In this document: one piece after another, positions 34,328 through 43,335 of the stretch | How positions within the stretch are numbered: position 1 is the stretch's first letter | How the letters are laid out: every line of letters starts with the position of its first letter | Translations under genes and position numbers: made by a program | The notes under the pieces: model-generated | What the model was told of the DNA's origin: nothing | Databases searched by the model: none | Seen by the model: the letters and a program-made list of their open reading frames with translations, nothing else | NCBI RefSeq assembly: GCF_036192275.1 | Contig: NZ_CP108088.1 | Span: forward strand, 7,255,501 to 7,319,500 | Reading direction: 5' to 3' | Length of the DNA stretch: 64,000 bases | DNA from: Streptomyces sp. NBC_00250 | Lineage (GTDB): Bacteria; Actinomycetota; Actinomycetes; Streptomycetales; Streptomycetaceae

Positions 34328-35629
34328 GTGCGGCCTATCGGCAGAAGAGGTTTCGTGACGGGGGCGGCCGGAGCGGCGCTCGCGGTGACGGGCGGGGGAG
34401 CGGTGACGGGTGCGGGAGCGCTGACGGGCGGCGGTACGGCCGCCGCCGCCGTACCGGAGGCGCGGGACGCCCGGGCGCCGAGGCGACCGCATCCCCGGTG
34501 CGCGTTCCGGGGGATGTGGATCGCCACGGTCGCCAACCGCGACTGGCCCTCCCGTGCCGGCCTGACCGCCGAGGAGCAGCGCGCCGAGCTCGTCGCCCAT
34601 CTCGACACCGCCGTCGAGCGCCGGCTCAACGCCGTGGTCCTCCAGGTCCGGCCGACCGCCGACGCGCTCTGGCCCTCGCCGTACGAGCCCTGGGCGCAGT
34701 ACCTGACGGGGACGCAGGGCCGCGATCCCGGCTGGGACCCGCTGGGCACGGCCGTCGAGGAGGCCCATGCGCGGGGCCTCGAACTGCACGCCTGGTTCAA
34801 CCCGTACCGAGTGGCGAATCACACGGACCCGACCCGGCTCGTCGCCGGCCATCCGGCCCGGCTCCACCCCGAGTGGGTGCTGCCCTACGGCGGGAAGCTC
34901 TACTACAACCCCGGGCTGCCGGAAGTCCGGGCGTTCGTCCAGGACGCGATGCTCGACGCGCTGCGGCGCTACGACATCGACGCCGTGCACTGGGACGACT
35001 ACTTCTACCCGTACCCGGTGGCCGGGCAGGTCTTCGCCGACGACGAGGCGTACGCGCGGTACGGCGGGGACTTCCCCGACAAGGCGTCCTGGCGGCGGAA
35101 CAACACCGATCTGCTGGTCTCCGAGACCGCGGCCCGGATCAAGGCGCTCAAGCCACAGGTGGCCTTCGGAGTGAGCCCCTTCGGGGTCTGGCGGAACATC
35201 GCCACCGACCCGGAGGGCTCGGACACCCGCGCGGGTGTCCAGACCTACGACGACCTGTACGCCGACACCCGGAAATGGATCCGGGAGGGCTGGATCGACT
35301 ACGTCGTACCTCAGCTGTACTGGAACATCGGCCTGCCCGCCGCCGACTACGCCAAGCTGCTGCCCTGGTGGGACGCGGTGGTACGGGGAACCGGCGTCGG
35401 CCTCTACATCGGCGAGGCCCTCTACAAGGCGGGTGATCCCGCCCACCCCGCGGCCTGGCAGGACCCGAAGGAGCTGTCACGGCACCTGGAGCTGGCCGCC
35501 GGCTACCGGGCGGTCGGCGGTCACTGCTACTTCTCCGCGAAGGAGGTCGCAGCGGACCCGATCGGGGCGATGACCACCGTGGTGGCCGATCACTACCCGA
35601 CCAGGGTCCGGCCGCCGAGGCAGGGCTGA
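34328..35629 (+). CDS. Tat-exported GH10-like glycoside hydrolase (GHL10 family)
   Basis: A 433-residue exported protein. The N-terminus RPIGRRGFVTGAAGAALAVTG is a twin-arginine signal peptide. The mature domain matches the glycosyl-hydrolase-like 10 family (DUF187): GMWIATVANRDWPSR, LNAVVLQVRPTADALWPS, HAWFNPYRVAN, DIDAVHWDDYFYPYP and QLYWNIG. Members occur on cell walls and act on unknown polysaccharides. GTG 34328 has GGGAGGGG five bases upstream; the in-frame ATG at 34259 does not. Divergent from the dehydrogenase gene. Confidence 0.88.
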   Translation: MRPIGRRGFVTGAAGAALAVTGGGAVTGAGALTGGGTAAAAVPEARDARAPRRPHPRCAFRGMWIATVANRDWPSRAGLTAEEQRAELVAHLDTAVERRLNAVVLQVRPTADALWPSPYEPWAQYLTGTQGRDPGWDPLGTAVEEAHARGLELHAWFNPYRVANHTDPTRLVAGHPARLHPEWVLPYGGKLYYNPGLPEVRAFVQDAMLDALRRYDIDAVHWDDYFYPYPVAGQVFADDEAYARYGGDFPDKASWRRNNTDLLVSETAARIKALKPQVAFGVSPFGVWRNIATDPEGSDTRAGVQTYDDLYADTRKWIREGWIDYVVPQLYWNIGLPAADYAKLLPWWDAVVRGTGVGLYIGEALYKAGDPAHPAAWQDPKELSRHLELAAGYRAVGGHCYFSAKEVAADPIGAMTTVVADHYPTRVRPPRQG

Positions 35630-35642
35630 CCTGGGGAGGGGC

Positions 35643-35846
35643 TCAGCTCGCGCCTGCCTCGGGGTGATGGCGTACGACGGTGTCGGGGCCCGGTGACATC
35701 AGGGCCTCGTGACCGTCGTCGTCGAACTTCACGCGGTACGGGGGCGTGCCGTTCTCCCCCAGTACCTGAAGGACCTGGGCCGTACGGTCGTGGTGACCGA
35801 CGGTCCGGCCGTGCACCAGCAGTTTGTCGCCCACGTTCGCCTGCAT
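35643..35846 (-). CDS. DUF1918-domain small protein
   Basis: A 67-residue protein: MQANVGDKLLVHGRTVGHHDR followed by TPPYRVKFDDDGHEALMSPGPD, the conserved DUF1918 pattern (an SH3-like beta barrel) common in actinobacteria, often near stress genes. Start at ATG 35846 with GAGGAGG eight bases before it; open frame continues to 35915. Function unknown. It converges with the glycoside hydrolase gene (13-base gap). Confidence 0.85.
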   Translation of the reverse strand: MQANVGDKLLVHGRTVGHHDRTAQVLQVLGENGTPPYRVKFDDDGHEALMSPGPDTVVRHHPEAGAS

Positions 35847-35990
35847 CGGGGTGTCCTCCTCGCGACCCGGCGTGTGCTGTTCGGGGTCTATGTCTGCCAT
35901 TGTGACGTGAGTCACCCCGATCCGTCGCGCCGGCCCCCGTCTTCCCGGGTCGCCTCTTCGGCTCCCCGGGTCGGCTCTTCGCCGGCCGGG

Positions 35991-37016
35991 TCAGCTCTTC
36001 GCCCGCTGGGTCACCGCGATGCAGACGAGTACCGCCACCGCCGCGACCGGGGCCGCCAGCGGCAGGGTCTCGCCGAGCAGGACCACCGACCAGAACAGGG
36101 TGAGGAGCGGCTGCGCGAGCTGGAGCTGGCTCGCCTTGGGGATGCCGATCGAGGCCATGCCCCGGTACCAGACGTACAGGCCGAAGAAGGTGGAGCCGGC
36201 CGCGACCCAGACCAGGCCGATCACGCCGTGGGCGTTCAGGCTGACCGGCTCCACGGACAGCGCCACGGCCGAGCCGACCACCATCAGCGGCAGGCAGAGG
36301 ATCAGGGCCCAGCCGATGACGTGCCAGCCCGGCATGAGCCGGGCGAGGCGGCCGCCCTCGGTGTATCCGGCCGCGCACACGAGGAGTGCGCCGAAGAGGT
36401 ACACATCGCCCTGCGACACGGCCCCGCCGCTCTGCTGGACGGTGAAGGCGAGCACGACGACGGCGCCCGACACGGCCGCGAACCAGAAGGTGCGGGACGG
36501 CCGGCGCTTGGTCCGCAGGGCGGCGAAGGTCGCCGTGGTGAGCGGCAGCAGACCGACGACGACGGCGGCGTGCGAGGTGGTGGAGGTCTGCAGTGCCAGG
36601 GTCGTCAGGAGCGGGAAGCCGATGACGACTCCGCCCGCGACCACGGCCAGGCCCGCCCAGTGGCGCCGCTCCGGCAGCGGCACCCGGCCGACGAGGAGGA
36701 ACGCGCCCGCGATGAGGGCGGCGAGCGTGGAACGCACGGCCACGAGGCTCCAGGGTCCGAAACTCTCCAGGCCCCAGACGGTCGACGGGAACGTGAGCGA
36801 GAAGGAGACCACGCCGAGGACGGCGAGCAGGGTGCCACGGGGGAGCGGGTCGGTACGGCTGCCGGTGGGGGCGGTCGGGGCGGTCCCGGCGGGGGTGCTC
36901 ACCGTGGAGCCGCCGGTGCCTGCCGTGCGGGCGCCTGCGCCGTGATCGGCGGTGCTTCCGTCCGTCGTGGTGACCGCTATCGTCGTGGCGGCAGTAGCGC
37001 TATCCTGTGCTCTCAT
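35991..37016 (-). CDS. EamA/DMT-family drug/metabolite exporter
   Basis: A 341-residue transporter with ten hydrophobic helices in two EamA repeats (LLAVLGVVSFSLTFPSTVWGL, then VAAGSTFFGLYVWYRGMASIG, and the second-half LAQPLLTLFWSVVLLGETL). The first 55 residues are Thr/Ala/Gly-rich and polar. The ATG at 37016 overlaps the start of the divergent MocR gene; if that N-terminus is not used, a GTG at 36902 could be the start, but it has no good ribosome binding site. The divergent MocR regulator probably controls it. Confidence 0.85.
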   Translation of the reverse strand: MRAQDSATAATTIAVTTTDGSTADHGAGARTAGTGGSTVSTPAGTAPTAPTGSRTDPLPRGTLLAVLGVVSFSLTFPSTVWGLESFGPWSLVAVRSTLAALIAGAFLLVGRVPLPERRHWAGLAVVAGGVVIGFPLLTTLALQTSTTSHAAVVVGLLPLTTATFAALRTKRRPSRTFWFAAVSGAVVVLAFTVQQSGGAVSQGDVYLFGALLVCAAGYTEGGRLARLMPGWHVIGWALILCLPLMVVGSAVALSVEPVSLNAHGVIGLVWVAAGSTFFGLYVWYRGMASIGIPKASQLQLAQPLLTLFWSVVLLGETLPLAAPVAAVAVLVCIAVTQRAKS

Positions 37017-37030
37017 GATCGAGCGTAGCA
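36995..37030. promoter_or_regulatory. Overlapping divergent start codons and face-to-face -10 boxes (EamA/MocR)
   Basis: The CATG at 37014-37017 contains both starts: ATG of MocR on the plus strand at 37015 and ATG of the EamA gene on the minus strand at 37016. TATCCT at 37001-37006 ends eight bases before the MocR ATG; on the minus strand a TACGCT box lies just upstream of the EamA ATG, within the MocR codons. Neither gene has a ribosome binding site. Both are thus probably leaderless, each with its promoter inside or against the other gene. Confidence 0.5.
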
Positions 37031-38451
37031 GTGTCGCGGAACTGGCGCATTCATTGAGAGCGGAGCTCAACCGCTACTCACCCGGTGGAAAGCTGCCGTC
37101 GAGTCGCGCACTCGTCGAGCGCTATCGGGTCTCCCCGGTGACCGTCACCCGGGCCCTCGCGCAGCTCGCCGCCGAGGGGCTCGTCGTCACCCGCCCCGGC
37201 GCCGGCGCCTTCCGCGCCGAGCCCCGCGCCGCCACCCCCGTCGTCGGCGACACCTCCTGGCAGGAGGTCGCCCTCAGCGCCGACACGGCCACCGAACTCG
37301 TTCCCCGGGCCGTCGACGCCTCCGGCGTCCTCGTCACCCTGGCCACGCCGCCGCCCGGCGTGATCGAGTTCAACGGCGGCTACCTCCACCCTTCCCTCCA
37401 GCCCGAGCGGGCCCTCGCCGACGCCCTCGCCCGAGCGGGACGCCGCCCCGGAGCCTGGGGCAGGCCGCCCACCGACGGCCTGCCCGAGCTGCGCGAGTGG
37501 TTCGCCCGCGAGATCGGCGGCAGCGTCACGGCCGCCGACCTCCTCATCACCGCCGGTGGCCAGTCCGCCATCACCACCGCCCTGCGCGCCCTCGCCCCGC
37601 CCGGCACCCCGGTCCTCGTCGAGTCGCCCACCTACCCGGGCATGCTCGCCGTCGCCCGCGCCGCCGGACTGCGCCCCGTCCCCGTACCCGTCGACGCCGA
37701 CGGAGTCCGCCCCGAGCTCCTGGAGGCCGCGTTCCGAGCCACCGGGGCCCGGGTCTTCGTCTGCCAGCCGCTCTTCCAGAACCCGACGGGCGCGGTGCTC
37801 GCCCCCGAGCGGCGCCTTGAGGTCGTCCGGATCGCCCGGGCCGCCGGAGCCTTCGTCGTCGAGGACGACTTCGCCCGCCGTCTCGTCCACGAGGACGCGC
37901 CGCCGCTGCCCGCACCGCTCGCCGCCGAGGACCCCGACGGCGTCGTCGTCCACGTCTGCTCGCTCACCAAGGCCACCTCGCCCAACCTGCGGGTCGGCGC
38001 CCTCGCCGCCCGCGGCCCCGTCCTGGCGCGACTCCGCGCCATCCAGGTCGTCGACAGCTTCTTCGTCCCGCGGCCGCTCCAGGAGGCCGCGCTCGAACTC
38101 GTCGGCTCGCCCGCCTGGCACCGCCATCTGCGGGCCGTCGCCCAGGAGCTCAAGAGCCGCCGCGACGTGCTGGCCGGCGCCGTCGCCCACCAGCTCCCCA
38201 CGTTCGCCCTGCCGCACATTCCCTACGGCGGCTACCACCTCTGGCCGCGCCTCCCCGACGACGTCCCCGAGGCGGCCCTCCTCGCCACCGCCCTGCGGAC
38301 CGGCGTGGCCGCGGCTCCCGGCCGCCCGTACTTCTGCGCGGAACCGCCTGCCGGTCACATCCGGCTGAGTTTCGCGGGTGTCGCGGGCCCCACCGAGATC
38401 GCCGAGGGCGTGCGCCGCCTGCGGGCGGCGGTCGACGAGCTCACCGCCTGA
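37015..38451 (+). CDS. MocR-family GntR/aminotransferase regulator
   Basis: A 478-residue regulator: N-terminal GntR winged helix-turn-helix (SSRALVERYRVSPVTVTRAL), a linker, and a fold-type I aminotransferase domain with CQPLFQNPTGAVL, VVEDDFARRLVHED and the PLP lysine in VCSLTKATSPNLRVG. Such regulators sense PLP or amino-acid adducts. The ATG at 37015 begins MIERSSVAEL; the open frame upstream (36952) is antisense EamA code. A -10 box directly upstream suggests leaderless translation. It probably controls the divergent EamA exporter. Confidence 0.88.
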   Translation: MIERSSVAELAHSLRAELNRYSPGGKLPSSRALVERYRVSPVTVTRALAQLAAEGLVVTRPGAGAFRAEPRAATPVVGDTSWQEVALSADTATELVPRAVDASGVLVTLATPPPGVIEFNGGYLHPSLQPERALADALARAGRRPGAWGRPPTDGLPELREWFAREIGGSVTAADLLITAGGQSAITTALRALAPPGTPVLVESPTYPGMLAVARAAGLRPVPVPVDADGVRPELLEAAFRATGARVFVCQPLFQNPTGAVLAPERRLEVVRIARAAGAFVVEDDFARRLVHEDAPPLPAPLAAEDPDGVVVHVCSLTKATSPNLRVGALAARGPVLARLRAIQVVDSFFVPRPLQEAALELVGSPAWHRHLRAVAQELKSRRDVLAGAVAHQLPTFALPHIPYGGYHLWPRLPDDVPEAALLATALRTGVAAAPGRPYFCAEPPAGHIRLSFAGVAGPTEIAEGVRRLRAAVDELTA

Positions 38452-38564
38452 GCGGCGGGGGCGGGCCGCGCGGGGGACTTCGCCCGTCCCCGGCGGCCTT
38501 GCCCGCCCCCCGGCCCCCGGCAAATTCACCTGACAAGCCCCGGAGTCACTGGAACGCTTCGGTC

Positions 38565-39017
38565 ATGAGCGACAGCGCGCCCGCGGACAACCCCGTCATG
38601 CACGGGACGTACGAGATCTCAGCCGACCCTGCGCGGATCGACGCCGCCCGCGTGCACCACTGGCTGTCCACGGACTCCTACTGGGCCCACGGCCGACCTC
38701 GGGAGAAGCAGGACCTGGCCATCGCCGGGTCGCTCAACCTCGGTGCCTACGACCGCGAGAGCGGCGAGATGGCCGCCTACGCGCGCGTCGTCACCGACTA
38801 CGCCACCTTCGCCTGGCTCTGCGACGTCTACGTCGACCGCCCGGCCCGTGGCACCGGCCTCGGGACCGCGCTCGTCACCGCCGTCCGCGACCACCTCTCG
38901 CCGTACGGACTGCGCCGCATCATGCTCGCGACCGCCGACGCGCACGGTGTGTACGAGAAGGTCGGTTTCACGCCACTTCAGAATCCGGACAAGTGGATGG
39001 CTCTCGGGCAGCAGTGA
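38565..39017 (+). CDS. GNAT-family N-acetyltransferase
   Basis: A 150-residue GNAT acetyltransferase: DVYVDRPARGTGLGTALVTAVRDHL contains the acetyl-CoA pyrophosphate loop (RGTGLGT), and the end ATADAHGVYEKVGF is the beta5-alpha4 region. ATG 38565 with GGAACG upstream; the open frame goes 22 codons further without support. Acceptor substrate unknown. Followed by a separate gene at 39087. Confidence 0.85.
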   Translation: MSDSAPADNPVMHGTYEISADPARIDAARVHHWLSTDSYWAHGRPREKQDLAIAGSLNLGAYDRESGEMAAYARVVTDYATFAWLCDVYVDRPARGTGLGTALVTAVRDHLSPYGLRRIMLATADAHGVYEKVGFTPLQNPDKWMALGQQ

Positions 39018-39086
39018 AGCGGAGCCCCTCCCGCCCCGGGGAATGACCCCTTGACCTGCGGAGCCTTCGGCCTCACGATCGCGCCC

Positions 39087-39662
39087 ATGAGTCTTCGGGT
39101 GACGCTCGTCACGGCGGCACGCAGCTCCTCCCTGCTCGCCGAACGCTTCGACGACGACCGGCCACTGGACGAGGCCGGCTGGTACGAGGTGCAGCAGGCC
39201 GCGCCCGCGCTCATCCCGCTCGGCGCCGCCGAACTGCGCTACTGCTCCCCGACCCCGCGCAGCCGCGCCACCGGCACCGCCCTCGGCTACGCGCCCCTCG
39301 CCCAGCCCGCCCTCCGCGACTGCGACATGGGCCGCTGGCGGGGCCTGACCCTCGCCGAGGTCGCCGCCCTCGAACCGGCCGCCGTCGACGCCTGGCTCAC
39401 CGACGCCCGCACCGCCCCGCACGGCGGCGAACCGCTCCTCGCCTTCATCACCCGGATAGGGAACTGGCTCGACACCCGCCCCGCCGACGACGGCGCCATC
39501 GTCGCCGTCGCCGAACCCTCCGTCGTACGGGCCGCCCTCGTGTACGCCCTGAAGGCGCCGCCCGCCACGTACTGGAACGTCGACGTCCGCCCCCTCTCCA
39601 CCGTCACCCTCACCGGCCGCCCCGGCCTCTGGCACCTCCAGCTCGACGCGGCCCTGCGCTGA
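39087..39662 (+). CDS. Histidine-phosphatase-fold protein lacking catalytic histidines
   Basis: A 191-residue protein that resembles the phosphoglycerate-mutase/histidine-phosphatase family in layout: an N-terminal strand LVTAARSSSLLAERFDDDRPLDEAGW, a middle SPTPRSRATGTALG, RDCDMGRWRGLTLAEV, and a late strand VAVAEPSVVRAAL. But the RHG motif reads TAARSS, without the nucleophilic His, and the second catalytic His normally after VxVxH is replaced by a Glu-Pro. It is likely a non-catalytic or altered relative. ATG 39087; another ATG 12 codons upstream is unlikely. Confidence 0.65.
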   Translation: MSLRVTLVTAARSSSLLAERFDDDRPLDEAGWYEVQQAAPALIPLGAAELRYCSPTPRSRATGTALGYAPLAQPALRDCDMGRWRGLTLAEVAALEPAAVDAWLTDARTAPHGGEPLLAFITRIGNWLDTRPADDGAIVAVAEPSVVRAALVYALKAPPATYWNVDVRPLSTVTLTGRPGLWHLQLDAALR

Positions 39663-39800
39663 ACCGTCCGCCACCGCGGCCCCGACGCGGCCCCGACGCC
39701 CGGAACCCCTCCGTCGCGCGCCGCGAGGGAGGCGCCGCGGCCGCCGACGAGCACGTCGCGGGGGGAGAGAGCGGCCGGGACCGGCTAGCCTGAGGGCACG

Positions 39801-40964
39801 ATGAACCGTTTGACCACGTCATGGGGCGCCTTCACGCTGACCCGCCATCCCGAGGACCCGCGCGATCAGCTGCGCGCCTGGGACGCGTCCGACGAGTACC
39901 TCCTGGGCCAGCTGGCCGAGAGCGGTACCGACCTGTCCGGCACCGTCGCCGTCCTCGGCGACCGCTGGGGAGCCCTCGTCACCGCACTCCAGGCCGCCGG
40001 GCCCGGGGAGCTCGTCCAGATCTCCGACTCGTACCTCGGCCGCCAGGCCACGCGGGCCAACCTCGCGCGCGCCGGCGCCGCCCCGGACGCCGTCCGGCTC
40101 CTCACCACCCAGGACCCGCCGCCCGAGCGGATCGACGTCCTCCTCGTCCGCGTCCCCAAGAGCCTCGCGCTCCTGGAGGACCAGCTGCACCGGCTCGCAC
40201 CCGCCGTGCACGAGGGGACCGTGGTCGTCGGCACCGGCATGGTCAAGGACATCCACACCTCCACGCTGCGACTCTTCGAGCGGATCCTGGGGCCCACCCG
40301 GACCTCGCTCGCGGTGAAGAAGGCGCGGCTGATCCACACCACGCCCGACCCCGCCATCACCCCGCGTCCGAACCCCTGGCCGCACCGGTACGACCTTCCA
40401 GCGGACACCCCCGCGCCCGGTCTCCCCGGTCTGACCGTCACCAACCACGCCGGGGTCTTCTGCGCCGACCGCCTCGACATCGGCACCCGCTTCCTCCTCG
40501 CGAACCTGCCCGGCGGCATCGGCCGGGTCCGCGTCGCCGACCTCGGCTGCGGCAACGGCGTGGTCGGCCTCGCCATCGCGCTGCACGAACCCGACGCGGA
40601 ACTGATCTTCACCGACGAGTCGTACCAGGCGGTCGCCTCCGCCGAGGAGAACTTCCGTACCCACGTGGGCGAAGGACGCAAGGCCGAGTTCCTCGTCGGC
40701 GACGGGCTCGCCGACGTGCCCGACGGCTCGGTGGACCTCGTCCTCAACAACCCGCCGTTCCACACCCACCAGGCCACCACCGACCGCACGGCCCGCCGCA
40801 TGTTCAGCGACGCGCGGCGCGCGCTGCGGCCGGGCGGCGAACTGTGGGTCATCGGCAACCGCCACCTCGGCTACCACGTCACCCTGCGCCGGATCTTCGG
40901 CAACAGCGAACTCGTCGCGAGCGACTCCAAGTTCGTCGTCCTGCGTGCGGTGCGGAAGGCCTAG
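39801..40964 (+). CDS. RlmG/RsmC-like 23S/16S rRNA guanine-N2 methyltransferase
   Basis: A 387-residue protein with two methyltransferase-like domains. The N-terminal half is degenerate (GDRWGALVTALQAAG); the C-terminal half has VRVADLGCGNGVVGLAIA (SAM motif I) and VLNNPPFHTH (NPPF/Y catalytic motif), the organisation of RlmG/RsmC. It likely makes m2G in rRNA. A TAGCCT box nine bases before the ATG suggests a short-leader transcript. A terminator follows at 40984. Confidence 0.88.
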   Translation: MNRLTTSWGAFTLTRHPEDPRDQLRAWDASDEYLLGQLAESGTDLSGTVAVLGDRWGALVTALQAAGPGELVQISDSYLGRQATRANLARAGAAPDAVRLLTTQDPPPERIDVLLVRVPKSLALLEDQLHRLAPAVHEGTVVVGTGMVKDIHTSTLRLFERILGPTRTSLAVKKARLIHTTPDPAITPRPNPWPHRYDLPADTPAPGLPGLTVTNHAGVFCADRLDIGTRFLLANLPGGIGRVRVADLGCGNGVVGLAIALHEPDAELIFTDESYQAVASAEENFRTHVGEGRKAEFLVGDGLADVPDGSVDLVLNNPPFHTHQATTDRTARRMFSDARRALRPGGELWVIGNRHLGYHVTLRRIFGNSELVASDSKFVVLRAVRKA

Positions 40965-40983
40965 GTCCACAGGACCCGGGACC

Positions 40984-41010
40984 GGGGCGCGGCCTTTCCG
41001 GCCGCGCCCC
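40984..41010. terminator. Terminator between the rRNA methyltransferase and VOC genes
   Basis: GGGGCGCGGCC (40984-40994) pairs with GGCCGCGCCCC (41000-41010) around a five-base TTTCC loop, between convergent genes ending at 40964 and 41015. Confidence 0.8.
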
Positions 41011-41014
41011 GCCG

Positions 41015-41419
41015 TCATCCTCCCCAGGTGCGCGAGCACAGGACGAGCTGATAGCCGTCGGGGTCCTGGACGGTCACGCCGTACTCGTCCCAGTACGGGT
41101 TGTGTGCCGCCACCCGCGTGCCACCGGCCGCGAGCAGCCGCTCCACCTGCTCCTCCTCGACGGGCGCCCCGAGATAGACCACGAACAGGTCCTCGACGGT
41201 CGGGTCCGGCTCCACGGGATGCTCGGGATCACGGGTCAGCTCGAAGTGCCAACCGCCGCCCTTGGGGCCGACCATGAGCAGATCGTGCTTGCCCGACACC
41301 CGCTCGGTGGTCCGCCACTGCACGTCGAGCCCGAGCCCGTCGACGTAGAACCGCTCGGCGGCGGCCAGGTCCCGCGACGGGCGGGCGATCCGTACATGGG
41401 TCTGCGCATCGATGATCAT
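41015..41419 (-). CDS. VOC-family (glyoxalase-like) protein
   Basis: A 134-residue vicinal-oxygen-chelate fold protein: VRIARPSRDLAAAERFYVDGLGLDVQWR is the first beta-alpha-beta module, and the end GVTVQDPDGYQLVLC is the second, typical of glyoxalase/bleomycin-resistance proteins. The metal ligands are not clearly assigned. It starts 156 bases after the ABC-F gene on the same strand. Function unknown. Confidence 0.85.
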   Translation of the reverse strand: MIIDAQTHVRIARPSRDLAAAERFYVDGLGLDVQWRTTERVSGKHDLLMVGPKGGGWHFELTRDPEHPVEPDPTVEDLFVVYLGAPVEEEQVERLLAAGGTRVAAHNPYWDEYGVTVQDPDGYQLVLCSRTWGG

Positions 41420-41574
41420 GTCTCCAGGCTAGGGGGTGTCCTGTCGATCAGGCCGGGCGGGACTTTCCGGACCCGGCCCAGGGCCGTGCCACCTCCGCCG
41501 ACTCTCAGGGAACCCCTGCCTTCCCAGGGGCTCGACCCCGACGCGCGGGTCGGGGTCTACGGTCCGGCCGACCC

Positions 41575-43173
41575 TCAGGCCAGGCTCACGAGCCCCCGGT
41601 ACTCCTCGCTCCACAGGTCCTCGTCCGCGTCCGGCAGCAGCAGGACCCGCTCGGGGCGCAGCGCGTCGAGTGCGTCCTCGTCGTGCGTGACCATCACGAT
41701 CGCGCCCGGATACGTGCCCACGGCCGCCAGGACCTCGTCTCGGGAGGAGGGATCCAGGTTGTTCGTGGGCTCGTCCAGGAGCAGGACGTTCGCGCCCGAG
41801 TGGACCAGCGCGGCCAGCGCGAGCCGGGTCTTCTCGCCGCCGGAGAGCACCCCGGCCGGCTTGTCCGCGTCGTCGCCCCGGAACAGGAACGCGCCCAGGA
41901 CCGCCCGTACCTCGCCGTCCGTCAGGTGCGGAGCCGCGTCGGCGAGGTTCTCCCGGACCGTGCGGCCCGGATCGAGCGTGTCGTGCTCCTGGGCGAAGTA
42001 GCCGAGCCGCAGCCCGTGCCCGCGCACCACCCGCCCGGAGTCGGGCGTCTCCTGCCCGGCGAGGATCCGCAACAGGGTCGTCTTTCCCGCCCCGTTGAGA
42101 CCGAGGACGACGAGCCGGCTGCCCCGGTCCACGGCGAGGTCCACCCCGTCGAGCACCGGGCGCGCCTCGTACGCCTTGGTCAGCGCGACCGCCCCCAGCG
42201 GCATCCGCCCGCAGGGCGCGGGCTCGGGCAGCCGGATGCGGGCGACCCGCTCGGCCTGCCGCGCCGCGTCGAGCCCGGCCAGCAACCGGTCGGCCCGGCG
42301 CGCCATGCTGCGGGCCGTGGTCGCCGTCGCCACCCGGGACTTCATCCGGTCCGCCTGCGCGTGCAGGGACGCGGCCTTGCGCTCGGCGTTGGCGCGCTCC
42401 CGCACCCGGCGTCGCTCGTCGGTCTCCCGCTGGGTCAGGTAGACCTCCCAGCCGGTGTTGTGGACGTCGAGCGCGGCACGCTGCGGATCGAGGTGGAAGA
42501 CCCGGTTGACGGTGTCGGCGAGGAGCCGTACGTCATGGCTGATCAGCACGAGTCCGCCCCGGTGGGCGGCGAGGTGGCCACGCAGCCAGCCGATCGAGTC
42601 GGCGTCCAGGTGGTTGGTCGGCTCGTCGAGGAGCAGGGTGTCCTCCCGGCCGTGACCTGCGAAGAGGATCCTGGCCAGCTCGACCCGGCGTTTCTGGCCG
42701 CCGGACAGCCGGCCGACGGGCCGGTCCATGACATCGGCGGGCAGGCCGAGACCGGCGGCGACCCGTGCGGCCTCCGCCTCTGCCGCGTAGCCGCCGCCCG
42801 CCTCGAAGGCGGACTCGGCCCGGTCGTATGCGGCGAGCGCCCGCGCGTCGGGTGCCTCACCGAGCCGGTGGGCGGCCTCCGCGAGCCGCCTGACCGCCCG
42901 GTCGAGACCGCGTGCGGAGAGGATCCGGTCGGTGACGGTCACGGTGGGGTCGGCGGCCCGCGAATCCTGGGCGAGATGCCCGATCGAGCCGGTACGGGTG
43001 ACGGTGCCGGCGGCGGGTGCGCGCAGCCCGGCAAGGGTGTCGAGGAGGGTGGTCTTTCCGGCGCCGTTGCGGCCGACGAGACCGATCCGGTCGCCAGGGG
43101 CGATGTGGAGGGAGACGCCGGACAGCAGGAGCCGGGCGCCGACGCGCACGTCGGCACCACGAACGGTGATCAT
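41575..43173 (-). CDS. ABC-F family ATPase
   Basis: A 532-residue soluble protein with two fused ABC domains. The first has GLVGRNGAGKTTLL (Walker A), RLSGGQKRRVELA and LLDEPTNHLD; the second has GLNGAGKTTLL, LSGGEKTRLALA and LLDEPTNNLD. An inter-domain basic linker (TQRETDERRRVRERANAERK) is typical. No membrane domains, so it belongs to ABC-F: ribosome-associated translation factors, some giving antibiotic resistance by target protection. ATG 43173; open frame extends 11 codons. Divergent-resistance role cannot be decided from sequence. Confidence 0.9.
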   Translation of the reverse strand: MITVRGADVRVGARLLLSGVSLHIAPGDRIGLVGRNGAGKTTLLDTLAGLRAPAAGTVTRTGSIGHLAQDSRAADPTVTVTDRILSARGLDRAVRRLAEAAHRLGEAPDARALAAYDRAESAFEAGGGYAAEAEAARVAAGLGLPADVMDRPVGRLSGGQKRRVELARILFAGHGREDTLLLDEPTNHLDADSIGWLRGHLAAHRGGLVLISHDVRLLADTVNRVFHLDPQRAALDVHNTGWEVYLTQRETDERRRVRERANAERKAASLHAQADRMKSRVATATTARSMARRADRLLAGLDAARQAERVARIRLPEPAPCGRMPLGAVALTKAYEARPVLDGVDLAVDRGSRLVVLGLNGAGKTTLLRILAGQETPDSGRVVRGHGLRLGYFAQEHDTLDPGRTVRENLADAAPHLTDGEVRAVLGAFLFRGDDADKPAGVLSGGEKTRLALAALVHSGANVLLLDEPTNNLDPSSRDEVLAAVGTYPGAIVMVTHDEDALDALRPERVLLLPDADEDLWSEEYRGLVSLA

Positions 43174-43335
43174 GGGGTAACGCTCCGAAAAAGCTTGAGG
43201 ACACACGGGTGGCGTGGGAGTGGGTCCTCAGCTAGGAGATTCGGGGCGTAGACATGCCGTCGAGGCTAGCGGAGGAGGGTCCTCGGGCGCACCGGAATTC
43301 TGTCCCGAGCCCCGGGGTCCTCACTCCGCCCCCCG

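Noticed and set aside
33296..35446. Extension of the hydroxyacyl-CoA dehydrogenase frame to 716 codons
   Set aside because: The upstream part is antisense to the glycoside hydrolase gene and lacks features; the NAD-binding motif near residue 10 sets the start at about 34156.
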